64,000 bases of DNA from Tistlia consotensis USBA 355. Its GTDB lineage: Bacteria; Pseudomonadota; Alphaproteobacteria; Kiloniellales; DSM-21159. The stretch lies in contig NZ_FWZX01000028.1 of assembly GCF_900177295.1 (NCBI RefSeq), forward strand, positions 1 to 64,000, given 5' to 3'. Each line of letters begins with the position of its first letter. Position 1 is the stretch's first letter. The notes under the pieces were generated by a model. It saw only the letters and a list, made by a program, of their open reading frames with translations, was not told the DNA's origin and ran no database searches. The position numbers and the translations under genes were made by a program. Of this stretch, positions 26,302 through 34,796 are shown piece after piece.

Positions 26302-27450
26302 CTAGGGCTGGCCCAGGACGAGGTACTTGGCGGCGGCGACGATGCGGCCGACCGAGCCGAGCTTCTCGACGTCGGCGCCGGCATAGAGCGGATAGCTCTT
26401 GGGCTCCATGCCGGGCGCGGTCACGGTCATGGTCGCCAGCTCCTGGCCCTTCGCGATCGGCGCCGGGATCGGCGAGTCGTAGCTGACCGTGACCTTCATG
26501 TCGGGGCGCGCGGTGCGGCTCAGGCTGATCGCGACCGGGTCCATCGGCACCAGCGGCACGTAGGGCTCGGTGCCGAGCCAGACCGGCGCCTTGTCGATCG
26601 TCTCGCCGGCCTTGGCGAGGTCGTACTTGTCGAACTCGCGGAAGCCCCACTCCATCAGCTTCTCGCCTTCCTCGGCGCGCGCCTGGACCGAGGGCAGGCC
26701 GGTCACCACCAGGACGAGGCGCCGGCCGTTGCGCACGGCCGAGGCGGTCAGGCAGTAGCCGGCCTCCTCGGTGTGGCCGGTCTTCAGGCCGTCGGCGCCG
26801 ATGTTGCGGTAGAGCAGCGGGTTGCGGTTCGACTGCTTGATGCCGTTCCAGGTGAACTCGGTCTCGGAGTAGATCGGATAGTACTTGGGATGGTCCTCGA
26901 TGATGTGCGTGGCCAGGGTCGAGAGGTCGCGCACGGTCATGTATTCCTCGGGGTCCGGCCAGCCGGTCGCGTTGGCGAAATGGCTGCCGGTCAGGCCCAT
27001 CTTCTTGGCGTGCTTGTTCATCAGCTCGGCGAAGGCCTCCTCGCTGCCGGCCAGGCCTTCGGCCAGCACGATCGAGGCGTCGTTGCCGGACTGCACGACC
27101 ACGCCCTGCAGCAGGTCGCGCACCTTCACCTTGTTGCCGACCTTGACGAACATCTTGGAGCCGCCCTTGCGCCAGGCCTTCTCGCTGACCAGGAACTCGT
27201 CGTCGAGCGAGATGTGGCCGGCGTCGATCGCCTCCTCGATGATGTAGGCGGTCATCATCTTCGACATCGAGGCCGGCGGGATCCGGCGGTCGGGGTCCTT
27301 GGCGTAGAGCACCGTATGGGTGCTGAGGTCGATCAGGATCGCCTCCCGCGCCTCGGTCTCGAAGGCCGCTGCCGGTCGTGGCCCGGCCGCGGCCAGGACG
27401 AGCAGGAACAGCGGCAGCAAGAGACCGTGACGAAGGCCGGAACGAAACAT
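26302..27450 (-). CDS. dacA: D-alanyl-D-alanine carboxypeptidase (PBP5/6 type)
   Basis: A 382-residue periplasmic penicillin-binding protein. A signal peptide ends near AGPRPAAAFE, then IPPASMSKMMTAYI holds the SxxK nucleophile, VVQSGNDASIVLAE the SxN site and GLKTGHTEEAGYCLTAS the KTG triad. A PBP5 C-terminal domain (DMKVTVSYDSPIPAPIAKGQELA) follows. It trims the terminal D-Ala from peptidoglycan stem peptides. I place the start at 27450; an in-frame Met nine codons upstream (27477) is possible. It lies between tmk and rlpA on the minus strand. Confidence 0.93.
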   Translation of the reverse strand: MFRSGLRHGLLLPLFLLVLAAAGPRPAAAFETEAREAILIDLSTHTVLYAKDPDRRIPPASMSKMMTAYIIEEAIDAGHISLDDEFLVSEKAWRKGGSKMFVKVGNKVKVRDLLQGVVVQSGNDASIVLAEGLAGSEEAFAELMNKHAKKMGLTGSHFANATGWPDPEEYMTVRDLSTLATHIIEDHPKYYPIYSETEFTWNGIKQSNRNPLLYRNIGADGLKTGHTEEAGYCLTASAVRNGRRLVLVVTGLPSVQARAEEGEKLMEWGFREFDKYDLAKAGETIDKAPVWLGTEPYVPLVPMDPVAISLSRTARPDMKVTVSYDSPIPAPIAKGQELATMTVTAPGMEPKSYPLYAGADVEKLGSVGRIVAAAKYLVLGQP

Positions 27451-27519
27451 GATCACCCCACGCGGTTGGCTTGGCATCTCTTCTTCTGCGTCCGGCGCCC
27501 GGCGGCGCCGGCCGACGGC

Positions 27520-28473
27520 TCAGCGGATGACGACCCGGGCCTCGGTGAAGCCTGAGTCGATCAGCCGGTTGAGCAGCATATCAGCCTCGTCGACGCTGGC
27601 CAGGGGACCGAGCTGGACCCGGTAGAATCGCGTCCCATTGACGCTGGCCGGCGCCACGTTGACCGGTCCGAGCCCGCCGAGCCGCCCGGCCAGGCGCTGG
27701 GCGTTGCCCGACTCGGTGAAGGCGCCGGCCTGGACGAAGATCGAGCTCGGCAGGACGGCGGTCTGGGTCACCCGGCCGTCCGGCAGCGGCAGCGGCTCGG
27801 CCTGCACCGGCCGGGCCACCGCCGGCTCCGGCTTGACCGCGGCGGGCGGCGGCGTCGTGCCCGGCAGGGGCTCGGCCTTGACGTCGACCACCGGCACCGC
27901 GGGCGGCGCCGCGGCCTGAGCCTCGGCGACCAGTTCCGGCGACTTGCCCTGGGCGATCGCGGCGAGCTGCAGGCTCTCCTCGCGCAGCAGGCGGACGCGC
28001 ACCTTGGCCGTGCCGTGGCGGGTGACGCCGAGCAGCTCGGCGGCACGCTTCGAGAGGTCGATGATCCGGCCGTTCTTGTAGGGGCCGCGGTCGTTGATCC
28101 GGACCTTGAGCACCCGGCCGTTCTCGAGGTTGGTGACCTCGACCAGGCTCGGCATCGGCAGGGTCGGATGGGCGGCGGTCAGGGCGTTCTGGTCGTAGAG
28201 CTCGCCGTTCGCGGTGACGCCGCCGTGGAAGCCGGGACCGTACCAGGAGGCGATGCCGGTCTCGTCGTAGTCCAGGTCGACCTGTGGGTAGTACCACTTG
28301 CCGGCGACCTGGTAGGGATTGCCGACCTTGTAGCGGCCGATCGTCTCGCTGCCCGGCGGTCCGGCGATGCCCTTGGCGGTCTGCGCGGCGAACTGGACCT
28401 CCGTGCAGGCGCTGAGCCCGAGCAGCCCGGCCAGTGCAACGATACCGGCCAGTACTGTCAGCGGCCGCAACAT
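27520..28473 (-). CDS. rlpA: RlpA-like lipoprotein (septal lytic transglycosylase)
   Basis: A 317-residue lipoprotein. The signal ends in the lipobox LGLSAC (Cys ~23), then a double-psi beta-barrel: GIASWYGPGFHGGVTANGELYD, the LPSLVEVTNL-type strand, RVLKVRINDRGPY and RIIDLSKRAAELLGV. After a proline/alanine-rich linker a SPOR domain (SSIFVQAGAFTESGNAQRLA to TRFYRVQLGPL) binds denuded glycan at the septum. The start at 28473 gives a proper lipoprotein signal; the long frame to 29247 is antisense to the next gene. First gene of the dacA-tmk block. Confidence 0.92.
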   Translation of the reverse strand: MLRPLTVLAGIVALAGLLGLSACTEVQFAAQTAKGIAGPPGSETIGRYKVGNPYQVAGKWYYPQVDLDYDETGIASWYGPGFHGGVTANGELYDQNALTAAHPTLPMPSLVEVTNLENGRVLKVRINDRGPYKNGRIIDLSKRAAELLGVTRHGTAKVRVRLLREESLQLAAIAQGKSPELVAEAQAAAPPAVPVVDVKAEPLPGTTPPPAAVKPEPAVARPVQAEPLPLPDGRVTQTAVLPSSIFVQAGAFTESGNAQRLAGRLGGLGPVNVAPASVNGTRFYRVQLGPLASVDEADMLLNRLIDSGFTEARVVIR

Positions 28474-28813
28474 ATTGTGGAATCCTGTCCCCGGTCTGAC
28501 CACGGGTAGCATAACAGGCGCCTTTCCCGGGTCGCAAGCGGCGAACTCCCGCGCGGCGCGGCGTCGCGCCGCTCCCCGTGCCTGCGCGCGATCGGCATCG
28601 ACCATCATATTCAATTTACCGTAATTGTTCTTGCCGTGCCGGCGGACCCGGGCGGATGATGGCCGCAGCGGAAGATACCGCGACGGCCGGGCCATGCCGC
28701 TTAGACGGGCCCGGCCGGACAGCAATGGAGCAGTGCGCGCCCCGGCCGGGGCCCCGTCACGGATGGAAAGAGGCCGGCACGGACAGGACGCGCATCCCAG
28801 AAAGGGAGGAACC
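28474..28813. other. Divergent intergenic region between rlpA and sorA-like gene
   Basis: 340 bases without a supported gene. There is an A/T-rich stretch at 28604-28632 (contains TTCAATTTACCGTAATTG) that stands out from the GC-rich background and could hold the promoters for the two divergent genes. A good ribosome site (GGGAGG, 28804-28809) lies just before the plus-strand gene. I see no repeat, RNA gene or clear operator. Confidence 0.4.
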
Positions 28814-30079
28814 ATGTCCAGGTCCATCGATTCGTTCGAGATTTCCCGGCGCCGTTTCGGCGCGCTGGCCGGCGCCGCCGGTCTGTCCATGGGACTGGGC
28901 TCGCGCCTGGTCTCCCCGGCCTTCGCCGAGGCCGTAGCGGATTCCGCGGAGATCATCCAGGGCAAGGTGCCCGGCCTGCTCGTGCACAATGCCAAGCTCG
29001 GGGTCATGGAGACCCCCCTGACCCTGCTGCGCAAGTACGCGCACACACCGAAGGAGATCCTGTTCTGCCGCTTCCATTTCCCCCATGAGGGCAATGCGGC
29101 CTGGTACGCGACGACCGCCGCCCCGGACCGGAAGGACTGGACGATTCGGGTCGACGGCCTGGTGCAACGGCCGCGCGACGTCACCCTGGCCGACCTCGAG
29201 AAGATGGGCCAGGAAAAGCGCGTCTCGGTGATCCAGTGCGCCGGCAACGGCCGCTCCTACTACGCCGCCAGGCAGAAGGTCGCGGGCGGCCAGTGGAAGA
29301 ACGGCGGCATGGGCAACGTCAAATGGGAAGGCGTGCCGCTGCGGCCCTTCCTCGACGAGCTGAAGATGGTGCCGAGCAGCGAGGCGACCTGGCTGACCGC
29401 GGAGGGCTGGGACCAGCCGGCGACCCCCGAAGGCACCGACTTCGCCAAGAGCTATCACCTCGACGACCCGGCGCTCGACCACGCCATCATCGCGCTCAAG
29501 ATGAACGGCGAGCCGATCCCGGCCTGCCACGGCGGCCCGGTCCGCCTGATCATCCCCGGCTACTACGGCAACATGAACGTCAAGCTGCTGAGCGGCCTGC
29601 TGTTCGCGGCCGCGCAGTCGCCGAGCGCCTATCAGTCGCTCGGCTACCGGATGCCGATCATGCCGGTCGAGCCGGGCAAGTTCGGCGCCAACGACTACAC
29701 CCTGTCGAACAGCGTCCCGACCTACGGGCACACGATCAAGAGCGTGATCTTCTCGCCGCTGCCCGACGACAATCCGAAGGCCGGGGCGGTCGAGATCACC
29801 GGCGTCGCCTTCAACGACGGCGTCGCGCCGATTACCAGCGTCGAGGTCTCGGCCGACGGCGGCAAGAGCTGGCAGAACGCCGAGATCGAGACGCCCGAGA
29901 GCCCCTGGGCCTGGCATCACTGGTCGGCCAAGGCGAGCCTCGCCAAGGGCGCCGCCGTGCTGATGTCGCGGGCGACCGACGCGCTCGGCCGGACCCAGCC
30001 GATCGACGGCCTGGCCCGCTGGAACCCGCGCGGCTACGAGTGGAACGGCGTCGAGCGTCTGGAGCTCACCGTCGCCTGA
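28814..30079 (+). CDS. sorA: SorA-like sulfite dehydrogenase, molybdopterin subunit (Tat-exported)
   Basis: A 421-residue sulfite-oxidase-family protein. A Tat signal (SRRRFGALAGAAGLSMGLGS, residues ~11-30) leads to the periplasm. The molybdenum-ligating cysteine is in VIQCAGNGRSYY, followed by GGMGNVKWEGVPLRPFLDEL and a GGPVRLIIPGYYG segment, then the dimerisation domain (EITGVAFNDGVAPITSVEVS). The enzyme oxidises sulfite (or a related sulfur compound) and passes electrons to a cytochrome c, and a two-haem cytochrome gene follows 85 bases later. I prefer SorA over SoxC because no other sox genes are nearby. The start is set by the ribosome site and the Tat signal. Confidence 0.85.
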   Translation: MSRSIDSFEISRRRFGALAGAAGLSMGLGSRLVSPAFAEAVADSAEIIQGKVPGLLVHNAKLGVMETPLTLLRKYAHTPKEILFCRFHFPHEGNAAWYATTAAPDRKDWTIRVDGLVQRPRDVTLADLEKMGQEKRVSVIQCAGNGRSYYAARQKVAGGQWKNGGMGNVKWEGVPLRPFLDELKMVPSSEATWLTAEGWDQPATPEGTDFAKSYHLDDPALDHAIIALKMNGEPIPACHGGPVRLIIPGYYGNMNVKLLSGLLFAAAQSPSAYQSLGYRMPIMPVEPGKFGANDYTLSNSVPTYGHTIKSVIFSPLPDDNPKAGAVEITGVAFNDGVAPITSVEVSADGGKSWQNAEIETPESPWAWHHWSAKASLAKGAAVLMSRATDALGRTQPIDGLARWNPRGYEWNGVERLELTVA

Positions 30080-30094
30080 CGGCCACTGCCTGCG

Positions 30095-30119
30095 GGGGGG
30101 CGCCGGGCCGGCGCCCCCC
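30095..30119. terminator. GC-rich hairpin between the sulfite dehydrogenase and cytochrome genes
   Basis: The sequence 30095-30106 is the reverse complement of 30108-30119, so a strong stem of up to ~11 pairs can form 15 bases after the stop of the dehydrogenase. There is no T run, so it is not a classical intrinsic terminator; it may limit readthrough or protect the upstream message. Confidence 0.4.
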
Positions 30120-30164
30120 GCCCTTCCCCTCCGCAACGCCTGTCCTTCAGCCGGGAGCGCCCCC

Positions 30165-30884
30165 TTGCCGCCCAGGACAACCTTCCGCCTGCTTCCGGCC
30201 GTGTTCGGCCTGTGGCTTCTCTCCGCCGCCTCGGCGGCGGCGCAGATCGAGTTGCCGCAGGGCCCGGACCGCGACCTCGTCTACGGCAACTGCCGGACCT
30301 GCCACGACCTCCAGTATCTCGTCGACTCGGCCGGCATCCCGGCCGACGCCTGGGACGACGTGGTCGCCAACATGCGCCAGTTCGGCCTGCGGATCCCGGC
30401 CGAGGAGCGCGCCAAGATCGTCGCCTATCTGGGCAGCTACCTCGGCCCCAATCCGCCGAAGCCGGACGCGCAGCCGGCAGCGACGGAGCCGGCCGGGACG
30501 ACCGCCGACGGCGCCACGCTGTTCGGCGAGCAGTGCGTGGCCTGCCACCAGGCCGACGGCCGGGGCGTGCCCGGCCAGTTCCCGCCGCTCGCCGGCAACG
30601 GCGATCTGTATCTCGCCCCGGCCTTCCCGGCCGCGGTCGTGCTCAACGGACTGCAAGGCAGGATCGAGGTCGCCGGCACGGCCTACGACGGGGTCATGCC
30701 GCCCTTCGACCATCTGTCGGACCGGGAGATCGCCGCGCTCGTCGGCTATGTCCGCTCGGCCTGGGGCAACGACGAGCTGCGGCCGGCGAGCTTCGGCGAG
30801 CTGACCCCGGACGCGGTCGCCGCGATGCGCGCCAAGACGCTGGGCGCCGAGGCGGTCCACGCCCTGCGCGCGGAGCTCAAGTGA
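30165..30884 (+). CDS. Two-haem cytochrome c, probable electron acceptor of SorA
   Basis: A 239-residue periplasmic protein. A signal peptide (FRLLPAVFGLWLLSAASAAA) is followed by two haem sites: CRTCHDL (residues ~43) and CVACHQADGRGVPGQFPPLAGN (~125), the second with a downstream methionine ligand candidate in DGVMPPF. The start is a TTG at 30165, chosen because it gives a good signal peptide. SorB in known systems is a small single-haem protein, so this two-domain cytochrome is an unusual partner. It ends 4 bases from the convergent mltB stop. Confidence 0.85.
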   Translation: MPPRTTFRLLPAVFGLWLLSAASAAAQIELPQGPDRDLVYGNCRTCHDLQYLVDSAGIPADAWDDVVANMRQFGLRIPAEERAKIVAYLGSYLGPNPPKPDAQPAATEPAGTTADGATLFGEQCVACHQADGRGVPGQFPPLAGNGDLYLAPAFPAAVVLNGLQGRIEVAGTAYDGVMPPFDHLSDREIAALVGYVRSAWGNDELRPASFGELTPDAVAAMRAKTLGAEAVHALRAELK

Positions 30885-30888
30885 CCGG

Positions 30889-32193
30889 TCAGCTGTCGGC
30901 GCGCAGCCGGTTCAGCAGCGTCGGGTCGGCCAGGGCGTCGGGCGGGTAGCCGCGCGACTTCTGGTAGGCACGGATCGCGCCGCGCGTCTGCGGCCCGACC
31001 CGGCCGTCGGGCCTGCCGACGTCGAAGCCGAGGCGCGCCAGATGGCCCTGCAGCTCGGTCACCTCGTCGCGGCTCAGGCGCTGGTCGACCGTCGAGGGCT
31101 GCGCGACCAGCGGCGGGTCGCCCTCGATCCGGTCGGCCAGCACGCCGACCGCCAGGGCGTAGAGGATCGAGCGGTTCCAGTCGAGGATCCGCTCGTAGTT
31201 CTCGTAGACCAGGAAGGCCGGGCCGTCGTAGCCGGCCGGCAGCAGCAGGGCGGCCTTCATGTCGGAGATGCCCGGGCCCTGGGGCAGCGGCCCGCCGTCC
31301 GCCCGGCGCACGCCGAGCGTCGCCCACTGTGACAGCGGCAGCTTGTTCTCCGGGTAGGTGTCGATCGACGACAGCGAGTAGTCGAAGCCCTTGGGCAGCA
31401 GCACCTCGCGGCCCCAGGTCTGGCCGCGCTTCCAGCCGAGATCCTGCAGGAAATGCGCGGCCGAGGCGAAGACGTCGGGCAGGCTGCCCCAGATGTCGCG
31501 CCTGCCGTCGCCGTCGAAGTCGACGGCGTGGGCCTCGAAGGTCGAGGGCATGAACTGCAGGTTGCCCATGGCGCCGGCCCAGGAGCCCTCCATGCGCGCC
31601 GGCTGGATGTCGCCGTGCTGCAGGATCCGCAGCGCGGTCAGCAGCTCGGAGCGGAAGAAGTCGCCGCGCCGCTCGTCGAAGGCCAGGGTCGCCAGGGCGT
31701 GGACGACCGAATAGCTGCCGAAGTTCTGGCCGTAGTTGGTCTCCAGCCCCCAGAAGGCGATCAGGAAGCGGCCCGGCACGCCGTACTGCGCCTCGATGCG
31801 GTCGAGCAGCGGCCGGTACTGCGCATAGAGCTGCTGGCCGGTCGCCACGCGCTGGTCGCTGACCGCGCGCTTGAAGTAGCCCCAGAAGGTCAGGGTGAAC
31901 TCGGGCTGCTTGCGGTCGAGATCGATGACCTGCTCGAGCGGCGCGTCGATGCCGGCGAAGGCGGCGTCGAGCGTCGCCTGGGAGATGCCCTTGGCGAGCG
32001 CCTCCTGCTTCAGCGCGGTCAGCCAGGTGGCGAAGGCCTGGCGCTCCTGCGCGCTCGGCGCCGCTCCCGTGGCGGGCGCCGAGGCCCCGGCGTCGCTCGC
32101 CGCGATGCTCTGCGAGGCGCAGGCCGGCAGGCCGAGCAGCAGGGCGGCGGACAGCAGCAGGCGGAGGGACGAACGCAAGGGGGCAGTGCGCAT
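30889..32193 (-). CDS. mltB: Lytic murein transglycosylase (MltB type) with peptidoglycan-binding domain
   Basis: A 434-residue lipoprotein-like protein. The signal ends LLLGLPACASQS with a lipobox cysteine. The MltB catalytic domain carries FWGLETNYGQNFGSY with the catalytic glutamate, EGSWAGAMGNLQFMPSTF, and DIWGSLPDVFASAAHFLQDLGW. The last ~60 residues (LSRDEVTELQGHLARLGFDVGRPDGRVGP...) form a PG_binding_1 domain. It cleaves the glycan strand to a 1,6-anhydro product. I start it at 32193; a longer frame to 33159 is the shadow of the ydcF gene. Confidence 0.93.
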   Translation of the reverse strand: MRTAPLRSSLRLLLSAALLLGLPACASQSIAASDAGASAPATGAAPSAQERQAFATWLTALKQEALAKGISQATLDAAFAGIDAPLEQVIDLDRKQPEFTLTFWGYFKRAVSDQRVATGQQLYAQYRPLLDRIEAQYGVPGRFLIAFWGLETNYGQNFGSYSVVHALATLAFDERRGDFFRSELLTALRILQHGDIQPARMEGSWAGAMGNLQFMPSTFEAHAVDFDGDGRRDIWGSLPDVFASAAHFLQDLGWKRGQTWGREVLLPKGFDYSLSSIDTYPENKLPLSQWATLGVRRADGGPLPQGPGISDMKAALLLPAGYDGPAFLVYENYERILDWNRSILYALAVGVLADRIEGDPPLVAQPSTVDQRLSRDEVTELQGHLARLGFDVGRPDGRVGPQTRGAIRAYQKSRGYPPDALADPTLLNRLRADS

Positions 32194-32261
32194 GGCGCGG
32201 CGACCTTTCGGCTTGGCGGCGGGCCCCTTGTGCCACGGGGCGCGAGTCGGGCGAAGCGGCC

Positions 32262-33098
32262 TCATGGCCGCGCCGCCGGCGAGGTCTTCGGCAGCGGCGC
32301 ACGCGGCGCCGGGAACAGGCTGTCGGTCCAGCCGAGCAGTCGGTAGCCGACCAGGCCCATCCATTCCTTGAGGCCGCCGTTGAAGCGCTTCAGGCGGTTG
32401 GCGAAGTCGACCATGAGGCCGGTGCCCTCCGGATAGACCTCGAAGTCGACCGGATAGGCCTCGACCTCCCAGCCGGCCGCCCGGAAGCTGCCGACCGCGC
32501 GCGGCATGTGCTTGGCCGAGGTCACCAGAAGCCAGCGCTGGCCCGGCTGCGGATCGGCGACCAGGAAGGATTCGATGGCGTTCTCGTGGGTGTTGCGCGA
32601 GGCCGTCTCCAGCAGGATCCGGCCCGCCGGCAGGCCGGCCGCCTCGGCCAGCTCGCCGGCGAAGGCGGCCTCGGTATGGTTCGGGTCGCCGGACACATAG
32701 GACCCGCTGGAATAGACGATCTTCGCCTCGGGATAGCGCTCGGCCAGCTCGATCATGGCCAGAAGACGATCGCCGGCCTCGTTGAGTTCCGGCCGGCCGG
32801 TCTGGCTGCTCATCATGACGACGATGCCGCCGCCCAGCACGACCGCGCCGTCGATCCGCTCGGGCGGCGTCTTCGGCGGCGGGAAGCGGTGCTCGAGGGG
32901 CGCCAGGATCCACTGGTCGAGCGGCAGCACCGCGACGGCGAGCGCGAACAGGATGCCGGCGGCCAGCAGCCGGGCGCCGCGGCGCCGCCAACGGCCGCGG
33001 CCGAGCCAGGCCAGCAGGCCGCCGAGCGAGAGGGCGAGCAGCAGCAGTGTCTCGGCGTTGGCGAGCCACCAGACCAGCTTGTTGACCCAGAACAGCAC
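32262..33098 (-). CDS. YdcF/SanA-like DUF218 membrane protein
   Basis: A 278-residue protein with two N-terminal membrane helices (LLLLALSLGGLLAWL, LLAAGILFALAVAVLPL) and a DUF218 domain: AVVLGGGIVV, EAGDRLLAMIEL, SGDPNHTEAA, ETASRNTHENAIES and LLVTSAKHMPRAVGSF. The conserved glycines, acid and histidine of the family are present. Proteins of this type are linked to envelope integrity or cofactor binding, with no settled reaction. It is 68 bases upstream of mltB on the same strand. Confidence 0.82.
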   Translation of the reverse strand: MLFWVNKLVWWLANAETLLLLALSLGGLLAWLGRGRWRRRGARLLAAGILFALAVAVLPLDQWILAPLEHRFPPPKTPPERIDGAVVLGGGIVVMMSSQTGRPELNEAGDRLLAMIELAERYPEAKIVYSSGSYVSGDPNHTEAAFAGELAEAAGLPAGRILLETASRNTHENAIESFLVADPQPGQRWLLVTSAKHMPRAVGSFRAAGWEVEAYPVDFEVYPEGTGLMVDFANRLKRFNGGLKEWMGLVGYRLLGWTDSLFPAPRAPLPKTSPAARP

Positions 33099-33286
33099 GC
33101 CCGCCGCGTCCTCCCTGCCGTCGCCCGCAGGGCTTGCCGCAGGCGACCTGCCCCGTCAAGGCACGGCAGCGGACGGCCGGCGGCTTCCGGTCGCAGCGGC
33201 TTCGACGGAACCGGCCTGCGGGGTCTCTGGCTTATTCCGCGGAATCGTGTCCCGATGACGGCGCGACCCCCAGCCATAGGCCCGCC

Positions 33287-33664
33287 ATGCCCAGCCTCTC
33301 CCCCGCGCTTTCCCAGCTGGTGCCCTACCTCGCGCCGGTGCTGCTGCTCTGCGGCTCGAACCTGTTCATGACCTTTGCCTGGTACGGGCACCTGCGCTAC
33401 ACTGACCAGCCGCTCTGGGCGGTCGTGGTCTCGAGCTGGGGCCTCGCCTTCTTCGAATACTGGCTGGCCGTGCCGGCGAACCGGCTCGGCTATTCGGTCT
33501 ACAACGGCGCGGAGCTGAAGACGATCCAGGAGGTCGTCACGCTGACGATCTTCGCGCTCTTCTCGGTCTTCTACCTCAAGGAGGCGCTGACCCTGAACCA
33601 CGTCGTCGGCTTCGCCTTCATCGCCCTCGGCGCCTTCGTCGTGTTCCGCGGCCCCTTCGGCTGA
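33287..33664 (+). CDS. DUF486/DMT-family membrane protein
   Basis: A 125-residue protein with four hydrophobic helices, matching the DUF486 (DMT_YdcZ-like small multidrug-transporter-fold) family. Conserved marks are LLCGSNLFMTFAWYGHL, FEYWLAVPANRLGY, and LKTIQEVVTLTIFALFSVFYLKE. The ATG at 33287 gives the natural family length. It ends 22 bases from the pdxA2 stop (convergent). Confidence 0.85.
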   Translation: MPSLSPALSQLVPYLAPVLLLCGSNLFMTFAWYGHLRYTDQPLWAVVVSSWGLAFFEYWLAVPANRLGYSVYNGAELKTIQEVVTLTIFALFSVFYLKEALTLNHVVGFAFIALGAFVVFRGPFG

Positions 33665-33686
33665 GCCGCCGCTTCGCCGAGCCGGT

Positions 33687-34727
33687 TCAGGCAGCCGCCC
33701 GCGCCGCCTTTGCCGCGCCGAGCCGGACCGCGAAGTCGATCGCCTCGATCAGGCTCTGCTCGTTGGCCAAGCCCTTGCCGGCGATGTCGAAGGCCGTGCC
33801 GTGGTCGACCGAGCTGCGGATGATCGGCAGGCCCAGGGTGACGTTGACCCCGCTCAGCGAGTCCCAGGCGCCGGTCTCCGGATCGACCGAGAAGCCGAGC
33901 AGCTTGACCGGGATGTGGCCCTGGTCGTGGTACATCGCGACGACGGCGTCGTATTGGCCGGCGTGCAGCTTGACGAAGACCGTGTCGCCGGGCACCGGGC
34001 CCTCGACCTCCAGGCCGCGCTCGCGCCAGCGCGCCACGGCCGGCACGGTCACCCTGCTGTCCTCCTGGCCGAACATGCCGCCCTCGCCGGCGTGCGGGTT
34101 GAGCGCGGCGACGGCGATGCGCGGCCGGTCGATGCCGAGGTCGGCCAGGGTGTCCCGGGTCAGCTCGATGACCCGGTCGAGCCGCTCCGGCGTCAGGCGC
34201 TTCGGCACCTCGGCCAGGGCGACGTGGGTCGAGACGTGGCTGACCCGCATGTTGCCGTGCGCCAGCATCATCACGGAATCGCGGCTGCCGGTCAGCGCCG
34301 CCAGCAGCTCGGTGTGGCCGGCATAGGCGTAGCCGGCCCGGTTCAGCGCCTCCTTGCTGATCGGCGCCGTGACGATCGCCTCGACGCTGCCGTCGAGCGC
34401 CGACCCGACCGAGCGCTCGATCGCGGCATAGGCCAGGCGCCCGGCCTCGGCGGAAACCTCGCCGGGCACGACCGGCCCCTCGGCGACGGCCGATTCGAGC
34501 AGGGCCAGGGCCGGCATGCCGGCCGTCGCCGCCTCGACTCTCGGCAGCTCCCACGCGACGCCGAGGGCCGAGGCCGCCCGGCGGAAGCAGGATTCCGTGC
34601 CGACGACCAGCAGCTTCAGCTCCCCGGCCTCGGCGCGCGGGCGCAGGGCGCGGCAGGCCTTGACGACGATCTCCGGCCCGATGCCCGCGGGGTCGCCCAT
34701 GGTCACGGCGATTCTCGGTGTCTTCAC
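33687..34727 (-). CDS. pdxA2: 4-hydroxythreonine-4-phosphate dehydrogenase homologue (PdxA2, probable D-threonate-4-phosphate dehydrogenase)
   Basis: A 346-residue PdxA-family protein: RIAVTMGDPAGIGPEIVVKA at the N terminus, the metal-binding histidines in STHVALAEVPKRL, LNPHAGEGGMFG and AMYHDQGHIPVKLLGF. The true pyridoxine enzyme is usually not placed beside a DUF1537 kinase. That pairing is characteristic of PdxA2, which oxidises and decarboxylates D-threonate- or erythronate-type phosphates to dihydroxyacetone phosphate in work on acid-sugar pathways. The gene follows the kinase by 69 bases. Vitamin B6 synthesis remains an alternative if this is the only pdxA in the genome. Confidence 0.85.
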   Translation of the reverse strand: MKTPRIAVTMGDPAGIGPEIVVKACRALRPRAEAGELKLLVVGTESCFRRAASALGVAWELPRVEAATAGMPALALLESAVAEGPVVPGEVSAEAGRLAYAAIERSVGSALDGSVEAIVTAPISKEALNRAGYAYAGHTELLAALTGSRDSVMMLAHGNMRVSHVSTHVALAEVPKRLTPERLDRVIELTRDTLADLGIDRPRIAVAALNPHAGEGGMFGQEDSRVTVPAVARWRERGLEVEGPVPGDTVFVKLHAGQYDAVVAMYHDQGHIPVKLLGFSVDPETGAWDSLSGVNVTLGLPIIRSSVDHGTAFDIAGKGLANEQSLIEAIDFAVRLGAAKAARAAA

Positions 34728-34796
34728 CTTGCTTCCTTCTCTGTTTCTCGCGCCGCTCGGCGCGGACCTTCTCGTCGCTTGTCGGGCGCTCCGCTG

